From Prochlorococcus marinus CUG1438 (GTDB taxonomy: Bacteria > Cyanobacteriota > Cyanobacteriia > PCC-6307 > Cyanobiaceae): DNA of 64,000 nt. The DNA lies in contig JAEPLS010000001.1 in NCBI GenBank assembly GCA_017644325.1, positions 682,001 to 746,000 of the forward strand, in the 5' to 3' direction. Positions within the stretch are counted from its first letter, which is position 1. Every line of letters begins with the position of its first letter. The notes beneath the pieces are model-generated. The model was not told where the DNA came from and ran no database searches. It saw only the letters and a list, made by a program, of their open reading frames with translations. Positions 47,644 to 56,317 of this stretch are shown here, piece after piece. Both the position numbers and the translations under genes were made by a program.

Positions 47644-48022
47644 GGTAAAGTGTTTTTAATTTAATTTTTAAATTAGTTACAAGAAATAACTTGTTTATTT
47701 AAATTATTTATTAATACTGATGTAATGTTTCACTATTTAAGATTTGACAAAAGTTTTATAAAATTAGCTTAATTATTAAAATTTCTTCCTATTTTTTTCT
47801 AGGATAAATGTAAAGGGAGTTAAGTAAGAATTAAATAAGGATTCTTTATTGTTTTTAAAATAGTAGATCTATAAAATTATCTGAGAATTAATAACTATGA
47901 ATAATTTAATTTAAATTCAAACTCTTCTAAACAGAGCTAGAATTCAATAGTTTAAATATAAAAATCTTTACTTAATTTATCCTTAGGTTTAAACTTAGGC
48001 TGAAAGTTAATCTTGTATATAA
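47644..48022. other. Intergenic stretch, nothing recognised
   Basis: 379 AT-rich bases, no frame, hairpin or repeat that I can support. Confidence 0.3.
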
Positions 48023-48700
48023 ATGTCTGATATAAAAACACCTTGGGGTTCAATATCCTCAAAAGTTAGTTTATTCCCAATATACTATTTGCTATTTATT
48101 TATGGTTTCGTATACATATTACCTTTTGGCAAGAATTTTATGGGAACAACTTGGTTTGACTTATTAAAAAAAGAAGATGGACCTTTGGAGTGGTTGCAGT
48201 TTGCTCAGTTTTTTATTTCTTCTCTGATGGGCTTTTTTATTTTTTATAAGTCTAAAAAAAAGAAGTCAATAAATTCGTTGATTTGGTTATTTTTTAGTAT
48301 GTTTTGCTTTTTGATTTCTGCTGAAGAAATAAGTTGGGGGGAGAGGATTACAGGTTTTACATTGAATTCTATATCTGATTTAAGTATTCAAGGTGAGACA
48401 AATTTTCATAATCTTCCTTTTTTTCATAATGTTCTCCTTGATCCACTATTACATGCCATATGCCTATTTTTAGGATGGGTGGGATGGAAGAAATGGCCTA
48501 ATTTAACTTCTTTACCAAGTAGGAAATATAGCTTGTATTTTTTATTGGTGTCTTTATTTTTTGCTTACTATGATCTCTCGTGGGCTTCAACAGTTCAACA
48601 TATAAGAAATGATCAAGAGATTTTTGAATTTCTCTTATCTACTGGAATCTTTTTGCATTTTTTTGAAGAATTTAAATTTCTAAAAAACCTAAAAAAATAA
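48023..48700 (+). CDS. Multi-pass membrane protein, 225 residues
   Basis: About six hydrophobic helices. The conserved-looking loop SAEEISWGERITGF followed by QGETNFHNLPFFHN resembles a widespread uncharacterised membrane family with an acidic EEISWG motif and paired His residues. These Glu/His positions could form a metal or catalytic site. No function known. Confidence 0.7.
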   Translation: MSDIKTPWGSISSKVSLFPIYYLLFIYGFVYILPFGKNFMGTTWFDLLKKEDGPLEWLQFAQFFISSLMGFFIFYKSKKKKSINSLIWLFFSMFCFLISAEEISWGERITGFTLNSISDLSIQGETNFHNLPFFHNVLLDPLLHAICLFLGWVGWKKWPNLTSLPSRKYSLYFLLVSLFFAYYDLSWASTVQHIRNDQEIFEFLLSTGIFLHFFEEFKFLKNLKK

Positions 48701-48841
48701 TTTTTATATTTTCAAGAAATAATTAATAAATATTTTTTTCGGGTAAATCATTTTTACATTTAAAAATTATTTATTAAACGAAATTGAAATAATTGATATT
48801 TATTGAATAAATTTATATTTTATATTTTAATTTTTGAAAAA

Positions 48842-50041
48842 CTATAGAGAGGTTTTTTTTAAGAAATAAAATCCACCAGATATAGATACTATTACTGGAA
48901 ACCAAGCTGCAATTATTGGCGGAAGTAATCCCTTAACGCCAAACGAACTAAATATAAATGACATTACATAATAAACTAATATTAAGATTACACTTAATCC
49001 AAATCCCTGACTTTTTGAAGACCTTAAATTAGATTTACATCCTAAAATACTGCCTATCAATCCAAAAACCAAGCATGCACAAGGTAAGGTAAACTTTTCC
49101 TGTATTCTTACTTGAATCTTTCTAATTTGTTTTAGATCACCTATCTTTTTATAAATTCTTTCAGCCTCTAATGCTTCTTTTAATGACATATCGCTCGCAT
49201 CCTTTGGGACTCTCGCAAGATCTAGTGGGCCTTCAACGAAAGGATATAGATATTCTTTGAATTTTATATTTGTTGTTTGGCCAAGAGAGTCAGTTGAAAT
49301 AATGCTTCCATCTGTGAATACCCAAGAAGAATTATCTCTATCAAAGATTGCACTTCTCGCAGTAAGAATCTGTTTTATATTTACTCTAGAAAAGTCTAAA
49401 ACTGTAACTTCTTTCAATATATTATTTTCATACCGAGAAGCATAAAAAATGTGAGTTAGGTATGTATTGATCTTGGTTGGCTTATTTGTGGGATCTATTC
49501 TTGATCCTTTTCTAGAGAAAATAATATTATTTTTACTTTTCCCTTGATTGAAAGAACTACCCATTCCTGATCTTAAAGTAGATTCGGCAAGTTTATTACT
49601 ATTAGGAACTAAATTATCATTAAAATAAAAAGTTAATCCTGTCATGAAAATTGAAATTGCAATAGCGGGAGCTATGATTCTTGAAGTCTTAATCCCCAAT
49701 GATCTTAAAGCTAATAATTCAGAATTAGCTGAAAGTTTTCCATAAGATAATAGCGTCGACAATAAAACAGCCATTGGAAATGATAAAACTAAAAAACTAG
49801 GAAGACTATAAATTAAAGCTTGTAATGCCTGTAATAGAGGTAAGCCATACTCAACTATTTTTCTTATTAAATCAAACATCACACCTACTGATAGAGAAAT
49901 TACAGTAAAAGCTGAAATGGCAAATATCATGGGGGGTATTATTTGCCCTAGTAACCATCTATCTATTAAAGCTATGGAATACCAAGGAGTAATTATTTTG
50001 TGAAAAACTTTTTTAATTAGTGATTGGTTTGAAATTTTCAA
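48842..50041 (-). CDS. LptF/LptG family permease (YjgP/YjgQ)
   Basis: The 399-residue protein has the LptF/G plan: three N-terminal helices, a periplasmic domain of roughly 170 residues and three C-terminal helices. With LptB it would form the ABC transporter that extracts lipopolysaccharide from the inner membrane. Cyanobacteria usually encode one such protein acting as both LptF and LptG, so I give no letter. Confidence 0.87.
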   Translation of the reverse strand: MKISNQSLIKKVFHKIITPWYSIALIDRWLLGQIIPPMIFAISAFTVISLSVGVMFDLIRKIVEYGLPLLQALQALIYSLPSFLVLSFPMAVLLSTLLSYGKLSANSELLALRSLGIKTSRIIAPAIAISIFMTGLTFYFNDNLVPNSNKLAESTLRSGMGSSFNQGKSKNNIIFSRKGSRIDPTNKPTKINTYLTHIFYASRYENNILKEVTVLDFSRVNIKQILTARSAIFDRDNSSWVFTDGSIISTDSLGQTTNIKFKEYLYPFVEGPLDLARVPKDASDMSLKEALEAERIYKKIGDLKQIRKIQVRIQEKFTLPCACLVFGLIGSILGCKSNLRSSKSQGFGLSVILILVYYVMSFIFSSFGVKGLLPPIIAAWFPVIVSISGGFYFLKKTSL

Positions 50042-50222
50042 AAGGATTTTATTTAATTTGTACTAACTTTTCTTGAATTATAAAATATCAATGATTTAGA
50101 TACCAAAATTACATTTCTAATGAAAAAGAAATTTTTTATTGATCTCCAAAAAAAATATAAATAATTGAGAAACACTTGCGTTAAAGCAAAAAATTTGTTT
50201 TTTTAAAATAAACATTACATTA

Positions 50223-50336
50223 ATGAAAAATAAAACTTTATTAGAAGAATGTAAGTGTTTACATTGCCAACAAAAATTAGAGCAAATTAATAATGCAAGA
50301 TTATATTGGCACAAATTAAGTTTGAATAAGAGTTGA
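50223..50336 (+). CDS. CxxC microprotein, 37 residues
   Basis: ATG frame with CKCLHCQQK (Cys10, Cys12, Cys15) and a basic, helical C-terminal half. Could bind zinc or a cluster as a dimer. Overlaps no other supported gene. Confidence 0.5.
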   Translation: MKNKTLLEECKCLHCQQKLEQINNARLYWHKLSLNKS

Positions 50337-50999
50337 GCTTACTATTTCTAGCAAACTGTTCAAATATTTTTCATTATAAAATTGATTGATCTTCGATCTT
50401 TTTAGAAAAAAATAAAGTTTACCTTATCTTTTTATCTTATTGAAAAAGTTAAGAAATTACTTTTACTATTGATCTCTTTTGTAAATTATATTTTCCTTAA
50501 AAAAAGAATAATAAAAAAACATACGGGAATAAGTATGAAAACCATAGATATTTTTCTTATGAAATCTTTTTTATTTTAGAAATAAAATAGTATTAAGACA
50601 CCTATTTCATCTCTTATATCGATGATTTTCTGCATAATCTATATCTACTAATTATTATATTGGAATGCGTTTAAAATTAAAAGAGCTTGCTAGTATCCCA
50701 CCGGCAAGCTCATGACGACATAGTTAAATTCAGATTTTCTGATTTTAACCAGCTAAGCACTTCCTAAATGCTATAAACATTCTACTAAGTAAAATTACTT
50801 AGTGTGAGTATAAATGCTTATGATTTAGTGATTTTATATGAATTAAAAAATAATTTATTAATTTTTTTTCTGGCAATTAATTTTTAGGCAAAACTGTCAC
50901 TATATTGACTCTTGAGTAATTACCAAAAAAGAATTTTATAGATTTTAATTTACATTTGTTAATATTTATGTTACTTTAGTTAACAATTATATTTAGGAA
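50337..50999. other. 660-base gene-free region before hli
   Basis: Contains the stem-loop at 50683-50711 and the upstream region of hli. A site TTTACATT (50949-50956) is one half of the HLR1 light-response element (RpaB site); the second half is poor. No ORF supported. Confidence 0.4.
50683..50711 (+). ncRNA. Stem-loop, candidate small RNA
   Basis: GAGCTTGC (50683-50690), a 13-base loop starting TAGTA, and GCAAGCTC (50704-50711). It is GC-rich compared with its surroundings but has no T-run. Loop start and stem length resemble the hairpin at 52280-52309. Confidence 0.4.
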
Positions 51000-51206
51000 A
51001 TGTCAAACTCAGGCGTTACAAATGAATCAGGCGGAAGACAAAATATGTTCCCTTCTGAAACCAGGCCTTACATAGATAAATCGGTATCATACGATGGATA
51101 TCCTCAAAATGCAGAAAAAGTTAATGGCAGATGGGCTATGGTTGGCTTTATTGCATTATTAGGTGCTTACATAACTACAGGACAAATTATTCCAGGAATT
51201 TTCTAA
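51000..51206 (+). CDS. hli: High-light-inducible protein (Hli), 68 residues
   Basis: Chlorophyll-binding one-helix protein with core AEKVNGRWAMVGFIALLGAY and end TGQIIPGIF. The N-terminal 35 residues form a polar extension (ETRPYIDKSVSYDGYPQN) longer than in the other Hli proteins here. AGGAA lies just before the ATG. First of the hli cluster at 51.0-52.0 kb. Confidence 0.94.
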   Translation: MSNSGVTNESGGRQNMFPSETRPYIDKSVSYDGYPQNAEKVNGRWAMVGFIALLGAYITTGQIIPGIF

Positions 51207-51331
51207 TTTATTTTTGAGAAACAAAAAAACCAAATAAATGTAATTGCATTAAGGCTAAATATTACCCCAAGAAATATGTAAGCAAATTTTTTGCCTATAA
51301 ATGCGGTATCAGGTTCAAGCTTAACTCTCAT
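51203..51331 (-). CDS. Small membrane protein, 42 residues
   Basis: ATG frame behind GAGG. A short polar start (MRVKLEPDTAFIGKKF) leads to one helix, IFLGVIFSLNAITFIWFF. Its end overlaps the hli stop by four bases on the other strand. Confidence 0.6.
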   Translation of the reverse strand: MRVKLEPDTAFIGKKFAYIFLGVIFSLNAITFIWFFCFSKIN

Positions 51332-51473
51332 GAAAACCTCAAATTGTCTTAAATACGATAACACTATCCATAAAATAAATTTTCTTATTACAGAAGAAAA
51401 AGAATTAATCTAAACTTTTTTTAAATTATCTTAATCAAATGATCCTCTGATAAAAAAGATTTTAACTTTTAAT

Positions 51474-51575
51474 CTAATATTCTCTTCTAAAACCATTTCT
51501 AGTTTGAGTTATTCTTGCACTGATGTATGTTAGTAGAATTACCCAAAAAACAATTTCTAATCCCAAATTAGACAT
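51474..51575 (-). CDS. 33-residue membrane microprotein, member 2
   Basis: MSNLGLEIVFWVILLTYISA, then a basic tail ending QTRNGFRREY. Same length and plan as the protein at 34934-35035, with about half the residues identical. Unknown role. Confidence 0.7.
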   Translation of the reverse strand: MSNLGLEIVFWVILLTYISARITQTRNGFRREY

Positions 51576-51738
51576 GAACTTTATACCTTATTAATAGAAT
51601 ATTTTAATTTTATTATTTTTATTGCGAAAGAGTTTTTATACTGATTTTCTGGAATATTAATTGCATTAATTATATGAATTTGATTTAGTTCAAAATTCAA
51701 AAATTTATTAGAATCTAATATTCATTTTTAAAAATAAA

Positions 51739-51768
51739 AAAACCGAATTCAAATAGAATCCGGTTTTT
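51739..51768 (-). terminator. Terminator of the minus-strand hli pair
   Basis: Minus strand AACCGGATTC pairs with GAATTCGGTT, one mismatch, followed by a T-run. The reverse side also has TTTTT, so it may work both ways. Confidence 0.75.
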
Positions 51769-51782
51769 CGTTAGAGCTTTAC

Positions 51783-51923
51783 CTAGATAAAACCTGGAAT
51801 GATTTGACCTGTAGTTAGATATGCTCCCACAAGTGCTACGAAACCTAACATTGCAAATCTGCCATTAAGCTTTTCGGCAACAATTTTTTCTTTTTCTACA
51901 GCCTTGGATTCTGTTTTTTTCAT
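51783..51923 (-). CDS. hli: High-light-inducible protein (Hli), 46 residues
   Basis: Core AEKLNGRFAMLGFVALVGAY and end TGQIIPGFI with a charged N-terminus (KKTESKAVEKEK). The longer upstream frame is the out-of-frame reading of the next hli gene, so the ATG at 51923 is chosen; it shares one base with that gene's stop (TAATG), showing coupling. Confidence 0.93.
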   Translation of the reverse strand: MKKTESKAVEKEKIVAEKLNGRFAMLGFVALVGAYLTTGQIIPGFI

Positions 51924-52030
51924 TAGAACCAACCTGGTATGATCTGTCCAGTTGTTACATATGCACCAACTGCTGCAACAAAGCCTAACATTGCTGCCCA
52001 ACCATTAAAACGTTCTGCTTCTGGAGTCAT
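51923..52030 (-). CDS. hli: High-light-inducible protein (Hli), 35 residues
   Basis: One of the shortest Hli forms: AERFNGWAAMLGFVAAVGAY then TGQIIPGWF. In this protein the usual ExxNGR has Trp in place of Arg (RFNGWAAM), which changes the ligand motif. Likely pairs with the downstream 46-residue Hli, with which it overlaps by one base. Confidence 0.92.
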   Translation of the reverse strand: MTPEAERFNGWAAMLGFVAAVGAYVTTGQIIPGWF

Positions 52031-52045
52031 TTTTTTAAAGAATAA

Positions 52046-52063
52046 TTTGTAAACAAATATAAC
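52046..52063 (-). promoter_or_regulatory. HLR1-like site (RpaB) upstream of the hli pair
   Basis: Read on the minus strand: GTTATATT-TG-TTTACAAA. The HLR1 consensus is two (G/T)TTACA(T/A)(T/A) repeats two bases apart; this is 15 of 16. RpaB controls hli genes in cyanobacteria. It lies 16 bases before the ATG, which is closer than usual. Confidence 0.5.
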
Positions 52064-52279
52064 ATATATATTTACTTATGTAAAGAAAATCATGTAATTA
52101 TTTCGGAATTGCTCTCTAAATAACATATTTGCGACAAATATGTATCAGTTTATACTTTGTTTTTAGATAAGAGTTTTGCTACTTTAATTTATTAATTTGA
52201 AAAGGAAATAAAATTTTAAAGTTTTTCTTTTAAAGAAGAAATCCTCATTTAGAAGTAATTTAAATTATTATATATCTAA

Positions 52280-52314
52280 GAGTCAGCTAGTAGGGATACA
52301 GGCTGACTCTTTTT
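52280..52314 (+). ncRNA. Terminated hairpin, candidate small RNA end
   Basis: GAGTCAGC (52280-52287), 14-base loop starting TAGTA, GCTGACTC (52302-52309), then TTTTT. No gene lies just upstream on the plus strand, so it may end an unannotated small RNA. Confidence 0.5.
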
Positions 52315-52395
52315 CATGGGACTTTTTTGGGTTTAAAAATAAAAGTTTTTAGGAGTCAAATAATTGCTATTAATTAATTAGCTATACATAATTTA

Positions 52396-52560
52396 ATGTC
52401 ATTTGAAACTTTTTACATGCATTTTATTTTTGCTAGAGTACCCTCTCTATTAAGTTCTGATTTAATACTTTATATTGTTCCCGCACTTACAATCTCAATA
52501 TTATTCTTTAGCTTTAAAATAATGTTCTTTAATACGCCAAAATTGAGAAAAGTTAAATAA
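52396..52560 (+). CDS. Small membrane protein, 54 residues
   Basis: ATG frame with a long hydrophobic stretch (LILYIVPALTISILFFSF) and a basic tail NTPKLRKVK. Unknown role; it precedes the methyltransferase by 54 bases. Confidence 0.6.
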   Translation: MSFETFYMHFIFARVPSLLSSDLILYIVPALTISILFFSFKIMFFNTPKLRKVK

Positions 52561-52614
52561 AAAAGGATCTCAAAATATTTATTAATTTCATTGTATTTCC
52601 TAATTCTTTAAATT

Positions 52615-53238
52615 TTGGATAGAAGACTTTTTTTTCTGGCTACTAAAAGAAATACAAATTGCATTGGAGATGTACTTTCTAGCATTATAAAAAAAGGTGC
52701 ATCAATACTGGAAATTGGAAGCGGAAGTGGAGAGCATGGAGTAGCCTTTCAAAAACGGTTTCCTGAAATAATTTGGCAAACAAGTGATCCAGAGTTATTG
52801 CATAGAAAAAGTATAATTTCTTGGATTGAGTATGAAAAATTAAATAAGAATATGCCTCAACCTATTGAGCTTGATGTAAGAGATATTCCTTGGAAAATTC
52901 CAATGAAGTTTGCCAACTCTTTGCAAGTTATAGTTTCTATAAATATGATTCATGTGGCACCTTGGTCGTGTACTAAAGCCCTCTTTAAGGGTTCAGGGAA
53001 AATACTTGATGTAGGGAAATTTTTGATATTATATGGGCCATTTAAAATTGGTAATAAGCATACAAATCAAAGCAATTATTTGTTCGATAATTCATTAAAA
53101 TTACGAAATGATCTTTGGGGTATTAGAAATCTCGAGGAAGTTACTGAGGAAGCCAATAAAAATGGTTTTTTAAAAGAGGATGTTATTAGTATGCCGGCAA
53201 ATAATTTTTTAATAATTTATAGAAAATTTTCTTGTTAA
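52615..53238 (+). CDS. DUF938 SAM-dependent methyltransferase
   Basis: The 207-residue protein has the methyltransferase motif I ILEIGSGSGEHGVAF and the DUF938 features RRLFFLATKRNTNCI, WQTSDPE and SINMIHVAPWSC. It is a cytosolic enzyme of unknown substrate. The frame starts at TTG with no clear ribosome binding site; the first conserved residues follow at once, so the start is near correct. Confidence 0.88.
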   Translation: MDRRLFFLATKRNTNCIGDVLSSIIKKGASILEIGSGSGEHGVAFQKRFPEIIWQTSDPELLHRKSIISWIEYEKLNKNMPQPIELDVRDIPWKIPMKFANSLQVIVSINMIHVAPWSCTKALFKGSGKILDVGKFLILYGPFKIGNKHTNQSNYLFDNSLKLRNDLWGIRNLEEVTEEANKNGFLKEDVISMPANNFLIIYRKFSC

Positions 53239-53283
53239 ATCAAATCTAATATCAACTTGTATGAAAGATTATTTAATAACTCT

Positions 53284-53445
53284 TCAATCTGAAAGAATTC
53301 TACTCCACTCTTTATGTTTTTCATCTAAATCTGAAATTTCTTCACCTAAACGCAAGTATCTTTCTAATAATTCAACTTTTGTAAGTGTAATTTTCTCTGA
53401 ATAAAATTTAATAGGTTGCTTACCATGTAAGTTGTCACCGCTCAT
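53284..53445 (-). CDS. Small acidic protein, 53 residues
   Basis: ATG frame beginning MSGDNLHGKQPIKFYSEK, then a charged helix with LERYLRLGEEISDL. Convergent with the methyltransferase gene. Soluble, no cysteines, unknown role. Confidence 0.6.
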   Translation of the reverse strand: MSGDNLHGKQPIKFYSEKITLTKVELLERYLRLGEEISDLDEKHKEWSRILSD

Positions 53446-53560
53446 AAGGACAATAATAATCAAATTACTTTTAAGATGAAATTTTGAATATTATTAATTC
53501 TTTTATATTCTTTACAGATTTGCGTAAAATATCGTGATAATTATCGTATTTATTATTTTT

Positions 53561-54772
53561 TTATTTTCTTTTACTATATGAAGATTGCCATATGTATTTT
53601 TCTGTATTGATGTCGGACTTCACTGCAATGCAATTGCAAGCAACATTCCATAAGGCTTTGTGGATTGGATCAGGATTGAAAAGATATACTTTTTTAAAAG
53701 CTTCTTTAATCAAAATAGTAGCCTTTTTGGCATGATAATGGGGGATTGTTGGACATACATGATGAACGACATGACTAGTACCAATATTATGATGCAGAAA
53801 ATTAAGGATTTCACCGTAAGGTCTGTCAATAGATAAAAATGCTCCTCTCATAAACGAAAAGCCTTTATTTGAGAGATGGGGTACATCTGAATCAGTATGA
53901 TGAAGCCATGTATAGACTACTAACCAACAGTTAACTACTAATAAAGGACAAAAATACAAAGCAATTACTGGGAATAATCCATATACTGAAATACAATAAA
54001 AAATGCTTAATAATGTTAAGGCTATACCAATATCTGATAACCAAACTTTTTTAGTCCATACTGATGGCCATAATACTTTTGAAAATGGTTTGATTGGCCA
54101 AAAATGATTTGAATTTCCATATTTAATACCCCCTGTACTTCCTGTAAGTAAATAAGCAGGCCAGCCAAATATTAGATGTAAAAAAAGCTGGAGAATTCCG
54201 TAATTTTTCTTGCCTAAGGAATTTGAAAAATTTAATTCTTTTTCTCCTCCAACCTTTTCTGTAACTCCATTCCCCTCGATGACTAATGGTACATGAGTTT
54301 CTCCATTTGTTACATTATTTGTGAATCGATGATGAACAGCATGAGATCGTTGCCAAGAAAAATAAGGAACTAGTAGTAATGAATGTATTAAATAACCAGT
54401 TATGGTTTCCAAAGTCTTGTTTTCAGAAAACGCTCCATGTCCACATTCATGCGCAATTACCCAGAATCCCATAGCAGTGGTGCCAGATAGTAATGCGTAT
54501 ATGATCCAAATTGGGATCATTTTTGGAGTAAATGGGATATGTAACCCTATTATTATTACTATCAATTGAATTAAAGATGATTGCAAAAGATACATAAAAG
54601 ACGTTTTGGTATTGCTTTTAAAGTAGTGATTTGGGATCACATCCTTAAATTCTTTTATACTTGGAATATCACTATTCTCTATTGAGAGGGCTTGGCCTTT
54701 AAGACCTGAAAATTTTATTTTACTCAAATTTTTGTTAGATAAGAATTGTGTTAGATAAAAATTATTCTTCAT
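53561..54772 (-). CDS. Membrane fatty acid desaturase, DesA-like
   Basis: The 403-residue protein has the three histidine boxes of the di-iron membrane desaturases: HECGHGAF, HAVHHRF and HVVHHVCPTIPHYH, with hydrophobic pairs between. The pattern is that of cyanobacterial acyl-lipid desaturases of the DesA (delta-12) type. Which double bond it makes cannot be read from sequence. Confidence 0.87.
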   Translation of the reverse strand: MKNNFYLTQFLSNKNLSKIKFSGLKGQALSIENSDIPSIKEFKDVIPNHYFKSNTKTSFMYLLQSSLIQLIVIIIGLHIPFTPKMIPIWIIYALLSGTTAMGFWVIAHECGHGAFSENKTLETITGYLIHSLLLVPYFSWQRSHAVHHRFTNNVTNGETHVPLVIEGNGVTEKVGGEKELNFSNSLGKKNYGILQLFLHLIFGWPAYLLTGSTGGIKYGNSNHFWPIKPFSKVLWPSVWTKKVWLSDIGIALTLLSIFYCISVYGLFPVIALYFCPLLVVNCWLVVYTWLHHTDSDVPHLSNKGFSFMRGAFLSIDRPYGEILNFLHHNIGTSHVVHHVCPTIPHYHAKKATILIKEAFKKVYLFNPDPIHKALWNVACNCIAVKSDINTEKYIWQSSYSKRK

Positions 54773-54975
54773 AATATATTATCCATCAAAGGATCTTATA
54801 ATGAAAAGTATTTTTATTTTTTTTTCAATAAAATTTTTTATGATTTTAATTTAATTTCAAATAAAGTAATTTGTGAGGAATTTTTTTATATTATTTCATC
54901 CCAATCTCTTTTTTTATCTATTTATTAATTATTTTTTCATGGTGGTCCTTGACTCTTCCTGATTGCTTAATTAAT

Positions 54976-55107
54976 CTAAAGACCGCGTATATACCTTTTA
55001 GGTAAACCAGCTTGTTTACGTGGTTTTACTAAAATAGGTAAAACTATAACCCCTACAGTAAAAAGACAAATTGGAGCAACTACCATCAATATAGATTCTA
55101 GAGACAT
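54976..55107 (-). CDS. Small membrane protein, 43 residues
   Basis: One helix (LESILMVVAPICLFTVGVIV) followed by a basic tail with KPRKQAGLPKRYIRGL. ATG 55107. Unknown role; a plausible one-helix thylakoid protein. Confidence 0.62.
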   Translation of the reverse strand: MSLESILMVVAPICLFTVGVIVLPILVKPRKQAGLPKRYIRGL

Positions 55108-55297
55108 TTAAAATTTTGAATTTATTAATAAATAGCAAGATTTCTTTTAAAAGTCATGCGTATTTATATCTATTTTTTAGAGAGGATTTAAAATTTTTAT
55201 AAAATATTAAGTAAAAAAGAAAAAAAGATTAAAAAATATCAGTTTTTTCATAATTCGTCCTAAAAAATTAACTGTAATTTAGGTATAAAGATTATTT

Positions 55298-55438
55298 ATG
55301 GATAAAGAAAAAAAGTGGATGCTTATGACTTATTATTGTCCAACCCATGGTGATTCAAGTTTAGTACAGCCAATTCAACTAACAAAAAAAGAAATTAGTA
55401 AAACATTATTCAAAAAAGGTAGGAGTTCCAAAAATTAA
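55298..55438 (+). CDS. Small basic protein, 46 residues
   Basis: ATG frame beginning MDKEKKWMLMTYYCPTHGDS, with one Cys-Pro-x-His (CPTH) half-site that could bind metal, and a Lys-rich end. Unknown role. Confidence 0.52.
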   Translation: MDKEKKWMLMTYYCPTHGDSSLVQPIQLTKKEISKTLFKKGRSSKN

Positions 55439-55570
55439 TTTTTTAAAATAAAACCTAAGATATTGTGAAAATGTTTATAAATTGGTAGATATTCTTGATT
55501 TTTTAAGTAGTTACATTAAGGTATTTAAATTTTGATACTAGTTTAAATTTATTCTTGTAATTAATAATTT

Positions 55571-55723
55571 TTAAATTTGATCAGAATCGCATGTTAATTC
55601 ACATTGATTAAGTTCATTAGATGATAACTTCTCTAAAATTCTTAACATATCAACTTCCGAAAGCTCTCCATTAGAGTTCCATTTTAAAGTGGTTTTCCTT
55701 TGTGGTGAATTTTTTTTATTCAT
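55571..55723 (-). CDS. Small polar protein, 50 residues
   Basis: ATG 55723 lies inside the last codons of the upstream Cys-rich microprotein gene (8-base overlap), so the two are probably translated together. Contains GELSEVDMLRILEKLSS and two cysteines in NQCELTCDSD. Unknown role. Confidence 0.62.
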   Translation of the reverse strand: MNKKNSPQRKTTLKWNSNGELSEVDMLRILEKLSSNELNQCELTCDSDQI

Positions 55724-55874
55724 TTTCATCACCCCCCTTTAAATGAATTTCTAAACAACGAGTAATACATTCTTGATGACCATCCACAATACTGCATTCA
55801 GTAATACACTCAAAATATGAATTAATAGAATCTATTTCTGTATTTTGGTTGGATGAAACGAATGAATCATTCAT
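55716..55874 (-). CDS. Twin CX3C microprotein, 52 residues
   Basis: The core is ECITECSIVDGHQECITRCL: Cys23-x3-Cys27-x8-Cys36-x3-Cys40, a symmetric twin CX3C pattern able to staple a helical hairpin. An in-frame ATG at 55925 would give 69 residues; the internal ATG at 55874 is chosen on length, with low certainty. It overlaps the 50-residue gene downstream by eight bases. Confidence 0.65.
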   Translation of the reverse strand: MNDSFVSSNQNTEIDSINSYFECITECSIVDGHQECITRCLEIHLKGGDENE

Positions 55875-56161
55875 GATATTGATATATTTATTTGGATTAG
55901 AGATATAGCACGAATTTATGTTCAATAATTTAATTTATTAAGTGAATTAGAAAAAATAAGTATTATTTACTAAACCTATATTTTAGGTTGTTTAACTTTC
56001 AAAAGATAGTTATAGAATTCTTTTACGTGAAAAAAGGAAACAACACTTTTTATTACTTAATATTATTTTATAAGGCAATCTTTCAAAAAATCAGCATAAA
56101 GACTGATTTACTTTTCAGTAATTTAATTAGATGATAAAAAAGTAAACTTTTTGCTTTTCAA

Positions 56162-56314
56162 ATGAAATCAGTAATTAATTGGCTTTCGAAAATGTTAGAA
56201 AGTATGGCAAATGCTTTTATGCATCCTTTAAAGAATGACTTGCCTCCATCTATTGGTACTCATGCTTATAGCAGTATTCCTCTGAAAAGGAAATTGAGAA
56301 GAAGATTAAATTAG
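56162..56314 (+). CDS. Small basic protein, 50 residues
   Basis: ATG frame with an N-terminal amphipathic helix (VINWLSKMLESMANAFM) and a strongly basic end LKRKLRRRLN. The stop lies three bases from the convergent desaturase gene. Unknown role; the layout suggests a membrane-surface or RNA-binding peptide. Confidence 0.6.
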   Translation: MKSVINWLSKMLESMANAFMHPLKNDLPPSIGTHAYSSIPLKRKLRRRLN

Positions 56315-56317
56315 ATA

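Larger units (their letters stand above)
52031..52395. other. Gene-free region between hli pair and small gene
   Basis: Holds the HLR1-like site (52046-52063) and a terminated hairpin (52280-52314). Otherwise AT-rich. Confidence 0.5.

Noticed and set aside
51924-52001. N-terminal extension of the 46-residue Hli on the minus strand
   Set aside because: This frame is the out-of-frame reading of the upstream 35-residue hli gene; the ATG at 51923 is the proper start.
54778-54791. Third copy of ATTATCCATCAAAG before the desaturase gene as another island border
   Set aside because: Only 14 bases match, with no similarity to either side, so chance in AT-rich DNA is likely.
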